Origin: Altericroceibacterium spongiae
Lineage (GTDB): Bacteria; Pseudomonadota; Alphaproteobacteria; Sphingomonadales; Sphingomonadaceae
Length of the DNA: 64,000 nucleotides
Direction: 5' to 3'
Assembly: GCF_003610805.1 (NCBI RefSeq)
Contig: NZ_RAPF01000004.1
Location: 124,001-188,000 of the forward strand
Shown: one piece after another, positions 26,600 to 35,227 of the stretch
Layout: every line of letters starts with the position of its first letter
How positions within the stretch are numbered: the stretch's first letter is position 1
Position numbers and translations under genes: made by a program
Notes under the pieces: model-generated
The model's input: only the letters and a program-made list of their open reading frames with translations
Databases searched by the model: none
What the model was told of the DNA's origin: nothing

Positions 26600-27556
26600 T
26601 CATCGATTTAAATGACCGATTTCGTCGATCAGTTCCCGCATATCTTCCGGCATGTCGCTTGTGAGGTGCAGCCGGTCTCCGCTGACCGGATGGACAAAAC
26701 CGAGAATGGCTGCATGCAGGGCCTGACGGTGGAATGCGAGTCGGTTCAAAACCGGGCGAATCCGGGCATGGGGGCGTCCATATACAGGATCCCCTAATAG
26801 CGCATGACCGATTGACGCCATATGAACGCGTACCTGATGCGTTCTCCCTGTTTCGAGGCGACATTCGATCAGCGCGGCATGGTCGAGCCGCTCCAGTGTG
26901 CGATAATGCGTCACTGCATGTTTGCCGCGCGTCGAATCGTCGGACAGCGCGGCCATTTTCTTGCGATTCGTATCCGAGCGCCCGATTCGCCCGCGGACTG
27001 TACCCGATGGCGGTATCGGAGCCCCGTTGGTGACGGCATAATAAGCGCGTTCGAGCGAGTGATCGGCAAATTGCTTCGCCAGCCCTTCATGGGCGGCATC
27101 GCTTTTCGCCACCACCAGCAGGCCCGACGTATCCTTGTCGATCCGATGGACGATACCGGGGCGGGCAACGCCGCCAATGCCCGAAAGCTGGCCGCGGCAA
27201 TGATAAAGCAGCGCATTGACCAGCGTGCCATCGGGATTGCCGGCTGCGGGATGCACGACCATGCCGGCGGGCTTGTCCACCACGATCAGATGGGCATCCT
27301 CATAAGCGATGGTGAGCGGAATATCCTGCGGCTTCGCTTCGGGCTCGGCAGCGGGCGGCAGATCGATAGTGAAATGGCTGCCCGCGCGGGCTTTGGCTTT
27401 GCCGTTGGTAAGGGGCGCATCGTCGAGCGTTACCTGCCCTTCGGCAATCAGCGCCTTGATCCGTTCGCGCGAAAGTTCGGTGGCATCGCTCAGCGCCTTG
27501 TCGAGCCGCTGACCGTCGCTTGCAAGCACACCCCGGATGGTATTTGTCGCCCCCAT
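26600..27556 (-). CDS. rluD: 23S rRNA pseudouridine synthase, RluD type
   Basis: A 318-aa RluA-family enzyme that isomerises uridines, typically 1911/1915/1917 in helix 69 of 23S rRNA. An N-terminal S4 RNA-binding domain (QRLDKALSDATELSRERIKALIAEGQV) is followed by the catalytic domain with HRIDKDTSGLLVVAK (catalytic Asp), ETGRTHQVRVHMA and GDPVYG. The gene order with rpoH directly downstream is common in alphaproteobacteria and favours RluD over RluC, for which a second family member occurs at 50863-52062. Confidence 0.92.
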   Translation of the reverse strand: MGATNTIRGVLASDGQRLDKALSDATELSRERIKALIAEGQVTLDDAPLTNGKAKARAGSHFTIDLPPAAEPEAKPQDIPLTIAYEDAHLIVVDKPAGMVVHPAAGNPDGTLVNALLYHCRGQLSGIGGVARPGIVHRIDKDTSGLLVVAKSDAAHEGLAKQFADHSLERAYYAVTNGAPIPPSGTVRGRIGRSDTNRKKMAALSDDSTRGKHAVTHYRTLERLDHAALIECRLETGRTHQVRVHMASIGHALLGDPVYGRPHARIRPVLNRLAFHRQALHAAILGFVHPVSGDRLHLTSDMPEDMRELIDEIGHLNR

Positions 27557-27607
27557 GCCTATGAAATGGGTAAGCTTGCGCCGCCTGGCAAGTGAAGGAG
27601 AGCGCCT

Positions 27608-28012
27608 ATCACCGATTCATCTGTCCGTATCAGTTCAGAAGCGCTGGCGATCATGCGCATGGCTGCCGCGGACGCTCTGCCGCAGGAGGCTTGCGGGTTG
27701 TTGCTGGGGGCGAGCGGTATAATCGACCGCGCCGTGCCCGTCCGCAATGTGGCCGCCGAGCCGCTGCGCCATTTCGAAATCGATCCGCAGGCGCTGATCG
27801 ATGCCCATCGGGCCGAACGACAGGGCGGGCCGGAGCTGATCGGTTATTTCCATTCGCATCCGGTGGGTCGGGCGGCCCCTTCGCCGACCGATCGGGCCAG
27901 GGCGTCAGGCGATGGAAAGGTGTGGGCGATTATAGCGAAAGACGACGTAACGTTCTGGACGGACGATCCTGAGGGTTTTGCGGAGCTTTCTTATCGCATT
28001 ACAGATAGCTAA
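27608..28012 (+). CDS. M67-family (JAMM/MPN) metallopeptidase, possible AUC start
   Basis: A small MPN-domain zinc peptidase, related to enzymes that clip ubiquitin-like or sulfur-carrier proteins. The JAMM residues are present: Glu in LPQEACGLLLG, then GYFHSHPVGRAAPSPTDRA (HxHP...SxxD). From ATG 27653 the product is 119 aa and would lack the first family strand and part of the first helix. Family-like sequence (TDSSVRISSEALAIMRMAAADAL) continues upstream to a stop at 27593 with no ATG, GTG or TTG, while GAAGGAG lies 7 nt before ATC 27608. I therefore give 27608 as a possible AUC start, with 27653 as the conservative alternative. Confidence 0.8.
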   Translation: MTDSSVRISSEALAIMRMAAADALPQEACGLLLGASGIIDRAVPVRNVAAEPLRHFEIDPQALIDAHRAERQGGPELIGYFHSHPVGRAAPSPTDRARASGDGKVWAIIAKDDVTFWTDDPEGFAELSYRITDS

Positions 28013-28173
28013 GGATTGCAAAAGCATGGCTGCCTGTAATGGGAAAGCGGAACGGTGTGCAGCGGCCTGTATGCCGATTCGCGCCGGACTGGTTTTCGCA
28101 TTCTGTCGCAGCCTGTTCAGACATTCTTTTATCACGCCGGGTTTTCCCCGAGAATTACAGTACCGGAATTTAT

Positions 28174-28815
28174 ATGACAGTTTCCCCCGCCGATCTTGCT
28201 TCCCTTCTGTGTTCCCGCCTGTGCCATGACATGCTCAGCCCTGTCGGTGCGCTGACCAACGGGCTGGAACTGCTGTCCGAAGAGCAGGACCCCGATATGC
28301 GGCAGCGCTGTTTCGAATTGCTGGAACAGAGCGCTCATATCAGTGCGAGCAAGCTTAAATTCTTCCGTCTGGCCTATGGCGGGGCAGGGCACGCGGACGA
28401 TATGGTTTCACTGGAAGAGCCGCGCGCGCTGATTGCAGCACTGGCAGGCGATAATGGCCGTATCACGCTGGACTGGCAGGTCGGCGGTACGCAGATGGCG
28501 AGACCGGCGGTGAAGATGCTGCTCAATCTCGCGGCCATCGGCATGGATGCGCTGCCGCGCGGCGGCAAGCTCGATATTGCGGGCGAAAGGGGTGAGCAGG
28601 CGACCGAACTGGTGGTGCGTGCCTCGGGCACGCGAATCGCTTTCGATCCGACGATCGGAGAAGCGCTGGACGGATCGCTCGACGAAAGCCGCATTTCCGC
28701 GCGGACGGCGCCCGCCTATATGATGTATCTGCTGGCTGACAATGCAGGTGGCGGTGTGCAATATATGCAGCAGGACGATGCGCTGATTCTGGGCGCGGTT
28801 TTGCCACAGGTCTGA
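28174..28815 (+). CDS. chpT: Histidine phosphotransferase ChpT
   Basis: A 213-aa cytoplasmic phosphotransferase that passes phosphate from the hybrid kinase CckA to CtrA and CpdR in alphaproteobacterial cell-cycle control. The phosphoacceptor helix is LCSRLCHDMLSPVGALTNG, with His in the H-D-x-x-x-P context near residue 18. A degenerate ATPase-like C-terminal domain follows (MLLNLAAIGMDALPRGGKLDI, ARTAPAYMMYLLADNAGG), which binds no ATP in known ChpT. The start ATG 28174 has CGGAA about 5 nt upstream. The amidase gene begins 2 nt after its stop, so the two are probably co-transcribed. Confidence 0.93.
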   Translation: MTVSPADLASLLCSRLCHDMLSPVGALTNGLELLSEEQDPDMRQRCFELLEQSAHISASKLKFFRLAYGGAGHADDMVSLEEPRALIAALAGDNGRITLDWQVGGTQMARPAVKMLLNLAAIGMDALPRGGKLDIAGERGEQATELVVRASGTRIAFDPTIGEALDGSLDESRISARTAPAYMMYLLADNAGGGVQYMQQDDALILGAVLPQV

Positions 28816-28816
28816 T

Positions 28817-29518
28817 ATGCAGGAACTGATCCATCGAGAGGCGCCTTCGCCCAATTTCAATGAGCGCAAGGCCCCCGTTTCGATGGTGGTTCTGCATTAT
28901 ACCGGCATGAGAAGCGCGGCCGAGGCGCTGGAGCGCATGTGCGATCCGGCGGCAGAAGTCTCGGCCCACTACATGATCGATGAAGACGGCACCGTATCGC
29001 GGCTGGTGGCCGAGGATAAGCGTGCCTGGCATGCCGGGCGATCCTACTGGCGTGGTGAAAGTGACGTCAATTCGGCCAGTATCGGGATCGAACTGGTCAA
29101 TCCGGGGCATGAATGGGGCTATCGCCCTTTTCCCGAAGCGCAGATGGAATCGTTGCTGCCGCTGCTCGGGGAGATCGTGCGGAAACACGATATTCCGCGC
29201 GCCAATGTGGTGGGCCATTCCGATGTCGCGCCCGCACGCAAGGATGATCCGGGCGAATTGTTCGACTGGTCGCGGCTGGCCCGCCACCGGCTCGCGCTGG
29301 GGCGGCCCGAAGTGAAGCTGGGCGATCCGTTCCCCAATGAGGGGGCCTTCTATCTCGCGCTCGAACGCTTCGGTTACGATATTTCCGACGGGCGCGCCGC
29401 TGTTACCGCATTTCAGCGGCGCTGGCGGCCCGAACGGATCGATGGGGAGATCGATCTGGAAATCGGGGCACTTCTTTTCGCCTTGCTGCTTGATCGTGAC
29501 CGCGGAAAGACTAGGTAG
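28817..29518 (+). CDS. AmpD/AmiD-type N-acetylmuramoyl-L-alanine amidase
   Basis: A 233-aa zinc amidase that cleaves between MurNAc and the peptide stem. The amidase_2 core has VVLHYTGM (first zinc His), VSAHYMIDEDGTVSRLV, SIGIELVNPGHEWGY and VVGHSDVAPARKDDPG (second His and acidic ligand region). The last about 60 residues (LERFGYDISDGRAAVTAFQRRW) form a peptidoglycan-binding helical domain as in AmiD. No signal peptide is visible, so it may work in cytoplasmic muropeptide recycling. It starts 2 nt after chpT and ends just before the RNase P RNA gene. Confidence 0.9.
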   Translation: MQELIHREAPSPNFNERKAPVSMVVLHYTGMRSAAEALERMCDPAAEVSAHYMIDEDGTVSRLVAEDKRAWHAGRSYWRGESDVNSASIGIELVNPGHEWGYRPFPEAQMESLLPLLGEIVRKHDIPRANVVGHSDVAPARKDDPGELFDWSRLARHRLALGRPEVKLGDPFPNEGAFYLALERFGYDISDGRAAVTAFQRRWRPERIDGEIDLEIGALLFALLLDRDRGKTR

Positions 29519-29526
29519 CGTTTTAC

Positions 29527-29937
<411 letters not shown>

Positions 29938-29982
29938 GTACCGTTTCGCAGAAAAAGCGAAAGGGGCGGGTTTCGGACTGCC

Positions 29983-30816
29983 TCAGGCCGCTTCGAAATG
30001 TTCCGGTATCCAGGCGTCGCAGATAATTTCGTCATCGCCTTCCACGCGCGTTTGCAGAAAGCGGCGATTTTGCCCTTCCAGCACCAGCGCGGTCAGTCGT
30101 CCGCTTTCGAAAGCCCCCGTATCGATCCCGATGCGATTGCCGCGATCCTGCGCGTCATGGGTGATCGTATGGCCATGCACGACGACATGTTCATGCTCTT
30201 CGGGGTGCGACAGGAAGGGTTCGCGGATCCAGCGTTTATGCTCGCTCTTCTGTTCGTCGAGCGGGGTGCCCGGTTCGATCCCGGCATGGACGAAGAGGTA
30301 ATCTCCGATCACCACATGCTCTTCGAAACCGGCGATAAAGTCGCGGTCCTCCTGCGGAACCGTCTGCTGCATGAGCTTTTGCGCCTCCTTGATATCGGCG
30401 CGGCGCAGCGCGGCCGGATCGGCGCCGAAGCTTAGCAGGGTTTCCTTGCCGCCATGGCGCAGGAAGGGGCGCAGAACATCGGTTTCCTCGAAGCCGCGCA
30501 GAAACATTTCCTCGTGATTACCGCCCAGAATATGCATGTCGCGCTCACTCTGAAGCTTGCGGGCGAGGCGCACGACACCCGCGCTGTCCGGCCCGCGATC
30601 GACCAGATCGCCCAGCAGGATCAGCGTGGTCTGCGCCGGACCGTGCGCTGCGTCATCCGCATCGATCTTCGCAAGCAGTGCTTCGAACAGATCGAGCCGC
30701 CCGTGAATATCGCCCACCGCATAGACCCGCCGGCCTCCGGGAACAGCCGCATGAGAGCCGAGCGCAACGGTTTCAGCAGATGCCTTGCCGAGCAGTTTAT
30801 CGAAAAATTTCCGCAT
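29983..30816 (-). CDS. PPP-family serine/threonine-type metallophosphatase
   Basis: A 277-aa cytoplasmic metallophosphoesterase of the PPP (PP1/PP2A/lambda phosphatase) type. The signature motifs are in order: VYAVGDIHGRLD (residues about 30-41), LILLGDLVDRGPDS, ILGGNHEEMFL and the later metal-ligand histidines in FVHAGIEPG and VVVHGHTITH. The substrate could be phosphoproteins or Ap4A; context gives no help. It is divergent from the TorF porin gene, and the 260-bp gap between them contains a structured element. Confidence 0.9.
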   Translation of the reverse strand: MRKFFDKLLGKASAETVALGSHAAVPGGRRVYAVGDIHGRLDLFEALLAKIDADDAAHGPAQTTLILLGDLVDRGPDSAGVVRLARKLQSERDMHILGGNHEEMFLRGFEETDVLRPFLRHGGKETLLSFGADPAALRRADIKEAQKLMQQTVPQEDRDFIAGFEEHVVIGDYLFVHAGIEPGTPLDEQKSEHKRWIREPFLSHPEEHEHVVVHGHTITHDAQDRGNRIGIDTGAFESGRLTALVLEGQNRRFLQTRVEGDDEIICDAWIPEHFEAA

Positions 30817-30865
30817 GAAGACGATGTCTCAGTATGCCCCGATTTTGAGAAGAGGAAATATCTTA

Positions 30866-30918
30866 GTGTGGCGATTTCAGCATAAACAGAAGCTGAATGT
30901 GGTGCTGAAAGTCCACAC
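30866..30918 (+). ncRNA. Candidate structured RNA element (strand uncertain)
   Basis: GTGTGG (30866-30871), CGA, TTTCAGCA (30875-30882), 20-nt loop, TGCTGAAA (30903-30910), GT, CCACAC (30913-30918): 14 bp of helix around a small internal loop. The loop holds a second GCTGAA (30892-30897) that could pair with the same TTCAGC, giving two mutually exclusive folds. A terminator-like hairpin follows on the plus strand at 30933. It could be a small RNA, a leader switch for the porin gene at 31077, or, on the minus strand, a leader element of the phosphatase gene. I do not recognise a known family. Confidence 0.5.
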
Positions 30919-30932
30919 AATTCGGAATAATG

Positions 30933-30958
30933 GGATTATCGCGCAATAATCCTTGTTT
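30933..30958 (+). terminator. Terminator-like hairpin before the porin gene
   Basis: GGATTAT (30933-30939), loop CGCGCA, ATAATCC (30946-30952), then TTGTTT. A 7-bp perfect stem with a T-rich tail, placed 14 nt after the structured element and about 120 nt before the porin ATG, between two divergent genes. Confidence 0.5.
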
Positions 30959-31076
30959 GAACACGCATGGAAAGGCATTTTCATTACGTGCTCAACGGAG
31001 ATCGCTCGATAAAGAAGCGGCCCTGAGCGCGCAGGTGGGACTTAGGCAGAAATTCAGCAATTGAGGGAATTGCCAT

Positions 31077-31823
31077 ATGCTTACGTCCGTCCGCAGCCTT
31101 GTGGCTGCTGCTATTGTTGCCGGTGCCGGTTTCGCGGCTGCTCCGGCCATGGCACAGGATTCAGATTTTTCACTGTCCGCCAATACGGCGATCGTCAGCG
31201 AATACCGCTTCCGCGGCGTTGATTATTCGGGTGGTGATATTGCGATTCAGGGTGGTGTCGATCTCAGCCATTCGAGCGGTATCTATATCGGAACCTGGGG
31301 GTCTTCGCTCGATGAAGACACAGTGGGTTACGGCCATACCGAACTCGACCTTTATGGCGGCTGGAGCGGTAATCTGACCGATACGGTCAGTGTCGATGTC
31401 GGCGCTATCTATTATGTTTATCCCAATGCGCCGGACGCGCCGGGGGTCGATTACGACTATATCGAAATGTACGGTTCGGTCGGCTTCGCGATGGGCCCGG
31501 CCAGCGCCACGGTAGGGGTGGCCTATGCGCCGGAACAGAATTCGCTCGGCGATAATGACAATCTGTATGTCTATACCGATCTGGGGCTCGGCGTGCCGAA
31601 TACGCCGGTCTCACTGTCCGCTCATCTCGGTTACACCGACGGTAATTTCCTGACCTATACCAATGACGGAAATGCCTTCGACTGGTCCATCGGTGCCGAT
31701 TATGCGCTGACCCAGAATATCAGCGTGGGTGTGTCTTATGTCGCGGCCGAAGGCGATTATGCGCCGGGTGCCTATGATTTCACCGACGATGCGGTTGTCG
31801 CCACGCTGAGCGCCAGCTTCTAA
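31077..31823 (+). CDS. TorF-family putative porin
   Basis: A 248-aa outer-membrane beta-barrel protein. The signal peptide is MLTSVRSLVAAAIVAGAGFAAAPAMA. The mature protein begins DSDFSLSANTAIVSEYRFRGVDYS, the typical opening of the TorF (Gcw_chp) family, and continues with alternating strands to the C-terminal Phe of VVATLSASF. The substrate is unknown. GAGGGAATTG lies ahead of the ATG. The upstream gap has a structured element and a terminator-like hairpin that could control its expression. A good terminator follows. Confidence 0.9.
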   Translation: MLTSVRSLVAAAIVAGAGFAAAPAMAQDSDFSLSANTAIVSEYRFRGVDYSGGDIAIQGGVDLSHSSGIYIGTWGSSLDEDTVGYGHTELDLYGGWSGNLTDTVSVDVGAIYYVYPNAPDAPGVDYDYIEMYGSVGFAMGPASATVGVAYAPEQNSLGDNDNLYVYTDLGLGVPNTPVSLSAHLGYTDGNFLTYTNDGNAFDWSIGADYALTQNISVGVSYVAAEGDYAPGAYDFTDDAVVATLSASF

Positions 31824-31843
31824 AAAGCGCTGCGTCTTTTCGG

Positions 31844-31877
31844 AAAAGCCCGCTCTGGCAACAGGGCGGGCTTTTTC
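31844..31877 (+). terminator. Rho-independent terminator after the porin gene
   Basis: AAAAGCCCGCtctggcaacaggGCGGGCTTTTTC; 8-bp or longer stem with A and T runs. Confidence 0.92.
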
Positions 31878-31944
31878 TTGTGCCGGAGGAGCCCTGACCC
31901 TAGAGGCAGGTGCGATGCACTCTCACCCTCTGGAGGCCCATCTT

Positions 31945-32385
31945 ATGACCAAATTTCTCCACACGATGATCCGCGTAACCGATGCGGATGCGACCATCGC
32001 TTTCTTCAATCTGCTGGGGCTCGAAGAAGTCCGCCGTAAGGATGTCGAAGCCGGACGCTTCACGCTCATCTTCCTTGCCGCGCCGGGGCAGGAAGGGATT
32101 GCCGAAGTGGAACTGACCTATAACTGGCCCGCCGAAGATGGCAGCCCGGCGGAAACCTATGCAGGCGGGCGCAATTTCGGCCATCTCGCTTACGAAGTGG
32201 ATGACATTTACGCGATGTGTCAGACATTCGCCGATCATGGCGTGACGATCAACCGACCGCCGCGTGACGGGCATATGGCCTTTATCCGGACGCCCGACGG
32301 TATTTCCATCGAACTGCTTCAGAAAGGCGACGCGCTGCCGGCGCAGGAACCCTGGGCAAGCATGGAAAATACCGGAAGCTGGTAA
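31945..32385 (+). CDS. gloA: VOC-family protein, probably lactoylglutathione lyase (glyoxalase I)
   Basis: A 146-aa enzyme expected to convert the methylglyoxal-glutathione hemithioacetal to S-lactoylglutathione in the cytoplasm. Two beta-alpha-beta-beta-beta modules are visible. The metal ligands of GloA are in place: His in FLHTMIRVTD, Glu in EVELTYNW, His in NFGHLAYEVDDI and Glu in GISIELLQ. ATG 31945 has GGAGG 8 nt upstream; the ATG at 31915 does not. It stands alone between two terminators. Without a genome comparison, another VOC activity cannot be fully excluded. Confidence 0.88.
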   Translation: MTKFLHTMIRVTDADATIAFFNLLGLEEVRRKDVEAGRFTLIFLAAPGQEGIAEVELTYNWPAEDGSPAETYAGGRNFGHLAYEVDDIYAMCQTFADHGVTINRPPRDGHMAFIRTPDGISIELLQKGDALPAQEPWASMENTGSW

Positions 32386-32421
32386 GATCTTCCAGCCTTT
32401 CGCATTTTGCCGGAGCGACAC

Positions 32422-32456
32422 AAAAAGGGGCGGCTCTTTGCGGAGCCGCCCCTTTT
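32422..32456. terminator. Bidirectional terminator between gloA and nhaA
   Basis: AAAAAGGGGCGGCTC-TTTGC-GGAGCCGCCCCTTTT; 10-bp perfect stem with A and T runs, between convergent genes. Confidence 0.92.
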
Positions 32457-32484
32457 GGGTTTCGATGGATGAGAAAGGCGTCAG

Positions 32485-33705
32485 TCAGTCCGCCGCGCTT
32501 TCGGTCTCTTCGCTCTCCGCATTCGCTCTGGTGGGGGCCAGCCGCAGGATTATATAGCCGAGCAGTGCCGAGATGACCGAGCCGCCCAGCACGCCGATCT
32601 TGGCCTCTTCCACCAGCAGCGGATAGCGCGGGAAAGCGAGCGCGCCGATAAACAGGCTCATGGTGAAACCGATCCCGCACAGCACCGCCATGCCCCAGAT
32701 CTGCAACCAGGAGGAATTCTCGGGCCGTTTGGCGAAGCCCAGCTTGTCGGCAATCACGATACTGCTGAAAATACCGAGCTGCTTGCCGATGACGAGGCCG
32801 CCCGCAATGGCGAGCGGTAACGGTGCGAATACCCCGTCCAGCCCGATTCCATCCAGTTCCACACCGGCATTGGCAAAGCCGAACAGGGGCACGATCAGAT
32901 AAGCGTTCCAGCCCACCAGCCCATGTTCAATATTTTCGAGCAGGCTGTGTCCGTCGCGCCGGTGCAGCGGTATGGTAAGCGCGGCGGCGACCCCCGCGAT
33001 GGTCGCATGAACGCCCGAATTGAGCACGCAGAACCACAGGATCAGCGCACCGATAATATAGGGCCAGATCCGGTCCACCCGGAACCGGTTCATGCCAAAC
33101 ATGATCGCTGCAACGATTAGCGAGGCGATCAGCCAGGCAAGTTTGATATTGGCGGTGTAGAACAAAGCGATGATGAGTACGGCGCCGATATCGTCGACAA
33201 TCGCTACCGTCAGCAGAAACAGCCGCAGGGGGCCGGGCACGCGATTGCCGAGCAGGCCGAGCACGCCCATGGCGAAAGCGATATCGGTTGCTGCCGGAAT
33301 CGCCCAGCCGCGGCTGAGATTGGGTTCGCTCCCGGCGAGGAGGAAATAAATCAGCGCCGGAGCCGCCATACCCGCCATGGCAGACAGGACCGGCAGGCGA
33401 CGCTGCGCAGGGTCCGAGAGGTTGCCCGCGATAATCTCGCGCTTCACTTCGAGGCCGACCACGAAGAAGAAGATCGCCATCAGCCCGTCATTGATCCACA
33501 GATGCAGATTGTCGAGCTTGGCAATCGGTGTCCAGCTAAGCGTTCCGTGGAAGAGCGAATGGTAATCATGCGCGAGCGGTGAATTGGCGATCAGGATCGC
33601 AATCAGCGCGACGATGATGAGCAGCACCCCTTCAAAGGCATCGCTGTTGAACAGCGCCTTAAACGGACGGGCGGCGGCGGAGATGATTGTGGGCTGAGAC
33701 ATCAT
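32485..33705 (-). CDS. nhaA: Na+/H+ antiporter NhaA
   Basis: A 406-aa inner-membrane antiporter that exports Na+ in exchange for protons. The transport residues are visible: ATDIAFAMGVLGLLG (equivalent of Asp133) and AIVDDIGAVLIIALFY (the Asp163/Asp164 pair). About twelve hydrophobic helices are present, with the pH-sensor-type GLMAIFFFVVGLEVKRE. The hydrophilic C-terminus is short and acidic (ESEETESAAD). ATG 33703-33705 follows GGGAA; a second ATG is adjacent and either may serve. The gene is divergent from the glycosyltransferase gene at 33809. Confidence 0.96.
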   Translation of the reverse strand: MMSQPTIISAAARPFKALFNSDAFEGVLLIIVALIAILIANSPLAHDYHSLFHGTLSWTPIAKLDNLHLWINDGLMAIFFFVVGLEVKREIIAGNLSDPAQRRLPVLSAMAGMAAPALIYFLLAGSEPNLSRGWAIPAATDIAFAMGVLGLLGNRVPGPLRLFLLTVAIVDDIGAVLIIALFYTANIKLAWLIASLIVAAIMFGMNRFRVDRIWPYIIGALILWFCVLNSGVHATIAGVAAALTIPLHRRDGHSLLENIEHGLVGWNAYLIVPLFGFANAGVELDGIGLDGVFAPLPLAIAGGLVIGKQLGIFSSIVIADKLGFAKRPENSSWLQIWGMAVLCGIGFTMSLFIGALAFPRYPLLVEEAKIGVLGGSVISALLGYIILRLAPTRANAESEETESAAD

Positions 33706-33808
33706 GTTTCCCATTTCGCAATTAACGCGCTCTTGCAAGCCTTGCTGGAGAACAATTGCCAAAAATCGACATTCGGCATAGCCTGACCTGCGGGGACTTG
33801 GGGGAATC

Positions 33809-35227
33809 ATGATGGAAATGGGGGCATTTCCGCTTCTCGAATGGGTGCTGATCGCTGAAAGGGAATTGCTGCTCTTCGCCGGCATCTTTCTGCTGATCGG
33901 TGTGGCGGACGAACTGGCGGTCGATCTGCTGTGGTTCTGGATGCGGCTGACCGGGCGTATCCGCACAAGGCGCATTTCGCGTCTCGCTGCCGAGCAGTCT
34001 TCTTTGCTGGGGCCTGCAGCGCTGATGATTCCCACATGGCAGGAAGACGGCGTAATCGGCCATACGATCCGCCATGCCCGTGCTGTCTGGCCGCAGGAAC
34101 GGCTGACGATGTTCATCGGCTGTTATCGCAACGATTTACGCACGATTGCAGCGGCGATGCAGGCAGCAAAGGGCGATCCGCGCGTGAAAGTGGTGGTGCA
34201 TGAGGTGGACGGGCCGACCACCAAGGCGGATTGTCTCAACCGTCTGCTGACCGTTCTGTCGCTCGAAGAAGGGCTGCGCGGCGAGGCCTTTCGTATGGTC
34301 ATGTTGCACGATGCCGAGGATATGGTCGATCCGGCAGCGCTCGCTTTATGCGACCGGGCGCTGGAAGATGCTGATTTCATTCAGCTCCCGGTCCTGCCTC
34401 AGCCGCATCCGGCATCGCCGTTCGTCAGCGGCCATTATTGCGACGAATTTGCCGAGGCGCATGGCAAGGCCTTGCCGGTGAGGCAGGCGCTGGGCACCGG
34501 ATTGCCTGCTGCCGGAGTTGGCTGCGCTTTTTCACGAAGATTGCTCGACCGGATGGCACAGCGGGCGCGAGCTGCCGGAGAGGGTGCTACCGGCCCGTTT
34601 TCCTCCGAATCGCTGACCGAGGATTACGAACTGGGCCTGCGGGTCAGACAGTTCGGCGCGCGGTCGCTCTTTCTGCGGGCGCGCGGTGAAGATGGTGAGC
34701 TGGTGGCCACAAGAGCCTATTTCCCTGACACGCTGGAAGCGGCGATCCGCCAGAAAGCACGCTGGATTCAGGGAATCGCGCTGCAAGGCTGGGACCGGCT
34801 CGGCTGGACCGGCGATCCGCTGGAAATGTGGATGCGCCTGCGTGACCGGCGCGGCCCTTTTGCGGCGATCGTTCTGGCGGTCAGCTATCTTTTGCTGATT
34901 CTTGTTATCGGGCTTGGCCTGTTGCGCTGGACGGGGGCCTTGCCGCCATTTCCCGCCAGACCGCTGATCCGCTTTCTGGTTGCGGCCAATATTATCGGGC
35001 TGGGCTGGCGCGTGCTGATGCGTTTTGCATTTACCGCCCGGGAATATGGCTGGGGACAAGGCATTCTGGCGATTTTTCGGATTCCTGTAGCCAATTTGAT
35101 TGCCATTCTGGCAGGCCGCCGAGCGCTGACGGCTTATGTAAAAAGCATGAAAGGCGTTGCGCCAAAATGGGACAAGACTATTCATCATGCTCATCCTACG
35201 CAAAATTACTGTAAAAAGGATGAATGA
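33809..35227 (+). CDS. NfrB-like membrane glycosyltransferase (GT2)
   Basis: A 472-aa inner-membrane processive glycosyltransferase like the catalytic half of NfrB (phage N4 adsorption protein B). An N-terminal helix (FAGIFLLIGVADELAVDLLWFW) is followed by the GT2 domain: MIPTWQEDGVIGHTIRH, VMLHDAEDMVDP (DxD-type), SESLTEDYELGLRVRQ (TED) and IRQKARWIQGIALQGWDRLGW (QxxRW of processive enzymes). Three C-terminal helices close it. It lacks the C-terminal c-di-GMP-binding MshEN domain of the E. coli protein (about 745 aa). Its TGA overlaps the next ATG, so the two gene products are probably partners in making and exporting a glycan (inference). Confidence 0.87.
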   Translation: MMEMGAFPLLEWVLIAERELLLFAGIFLLIGVADELAVDLLWFWMRLTGRIRTRRISRLAAEQSSLLGPAALMIPTWQEDGVIGHTIRHARAVWPQERLTMFIGCYRNDLRTIAAAMQAAKGDPRVKVVVHEVDGPTTKADCLNRLLTVLSLEEGLRGEAFRMVMLHDAEDMVDPAALALCDRALEDADFIQLPVLPQPHPASPFVSGHYCDEFAEAHGKALPVRQALGTGLPAAGVGCAFSRRLLDRMAQRARAAGEGATGPFSSESLTEDYELGLRVRQFGARSLFLRARGEDGELVATRAYFPDTLEAAIRQKARWIQGIALQGWDRLGWTGDPLEMWMRLRDRRGPFAAIVLAVSYLLLILVIGLGLLRWTGALPPFPARPLIRFLVAANIIGLGWRVLMRFAFTAREYGWGQGILAIFRIPVANLIAILAGRRALTAYVKSMKGVAPKWDKTIHHAHPTQNYCKKDE

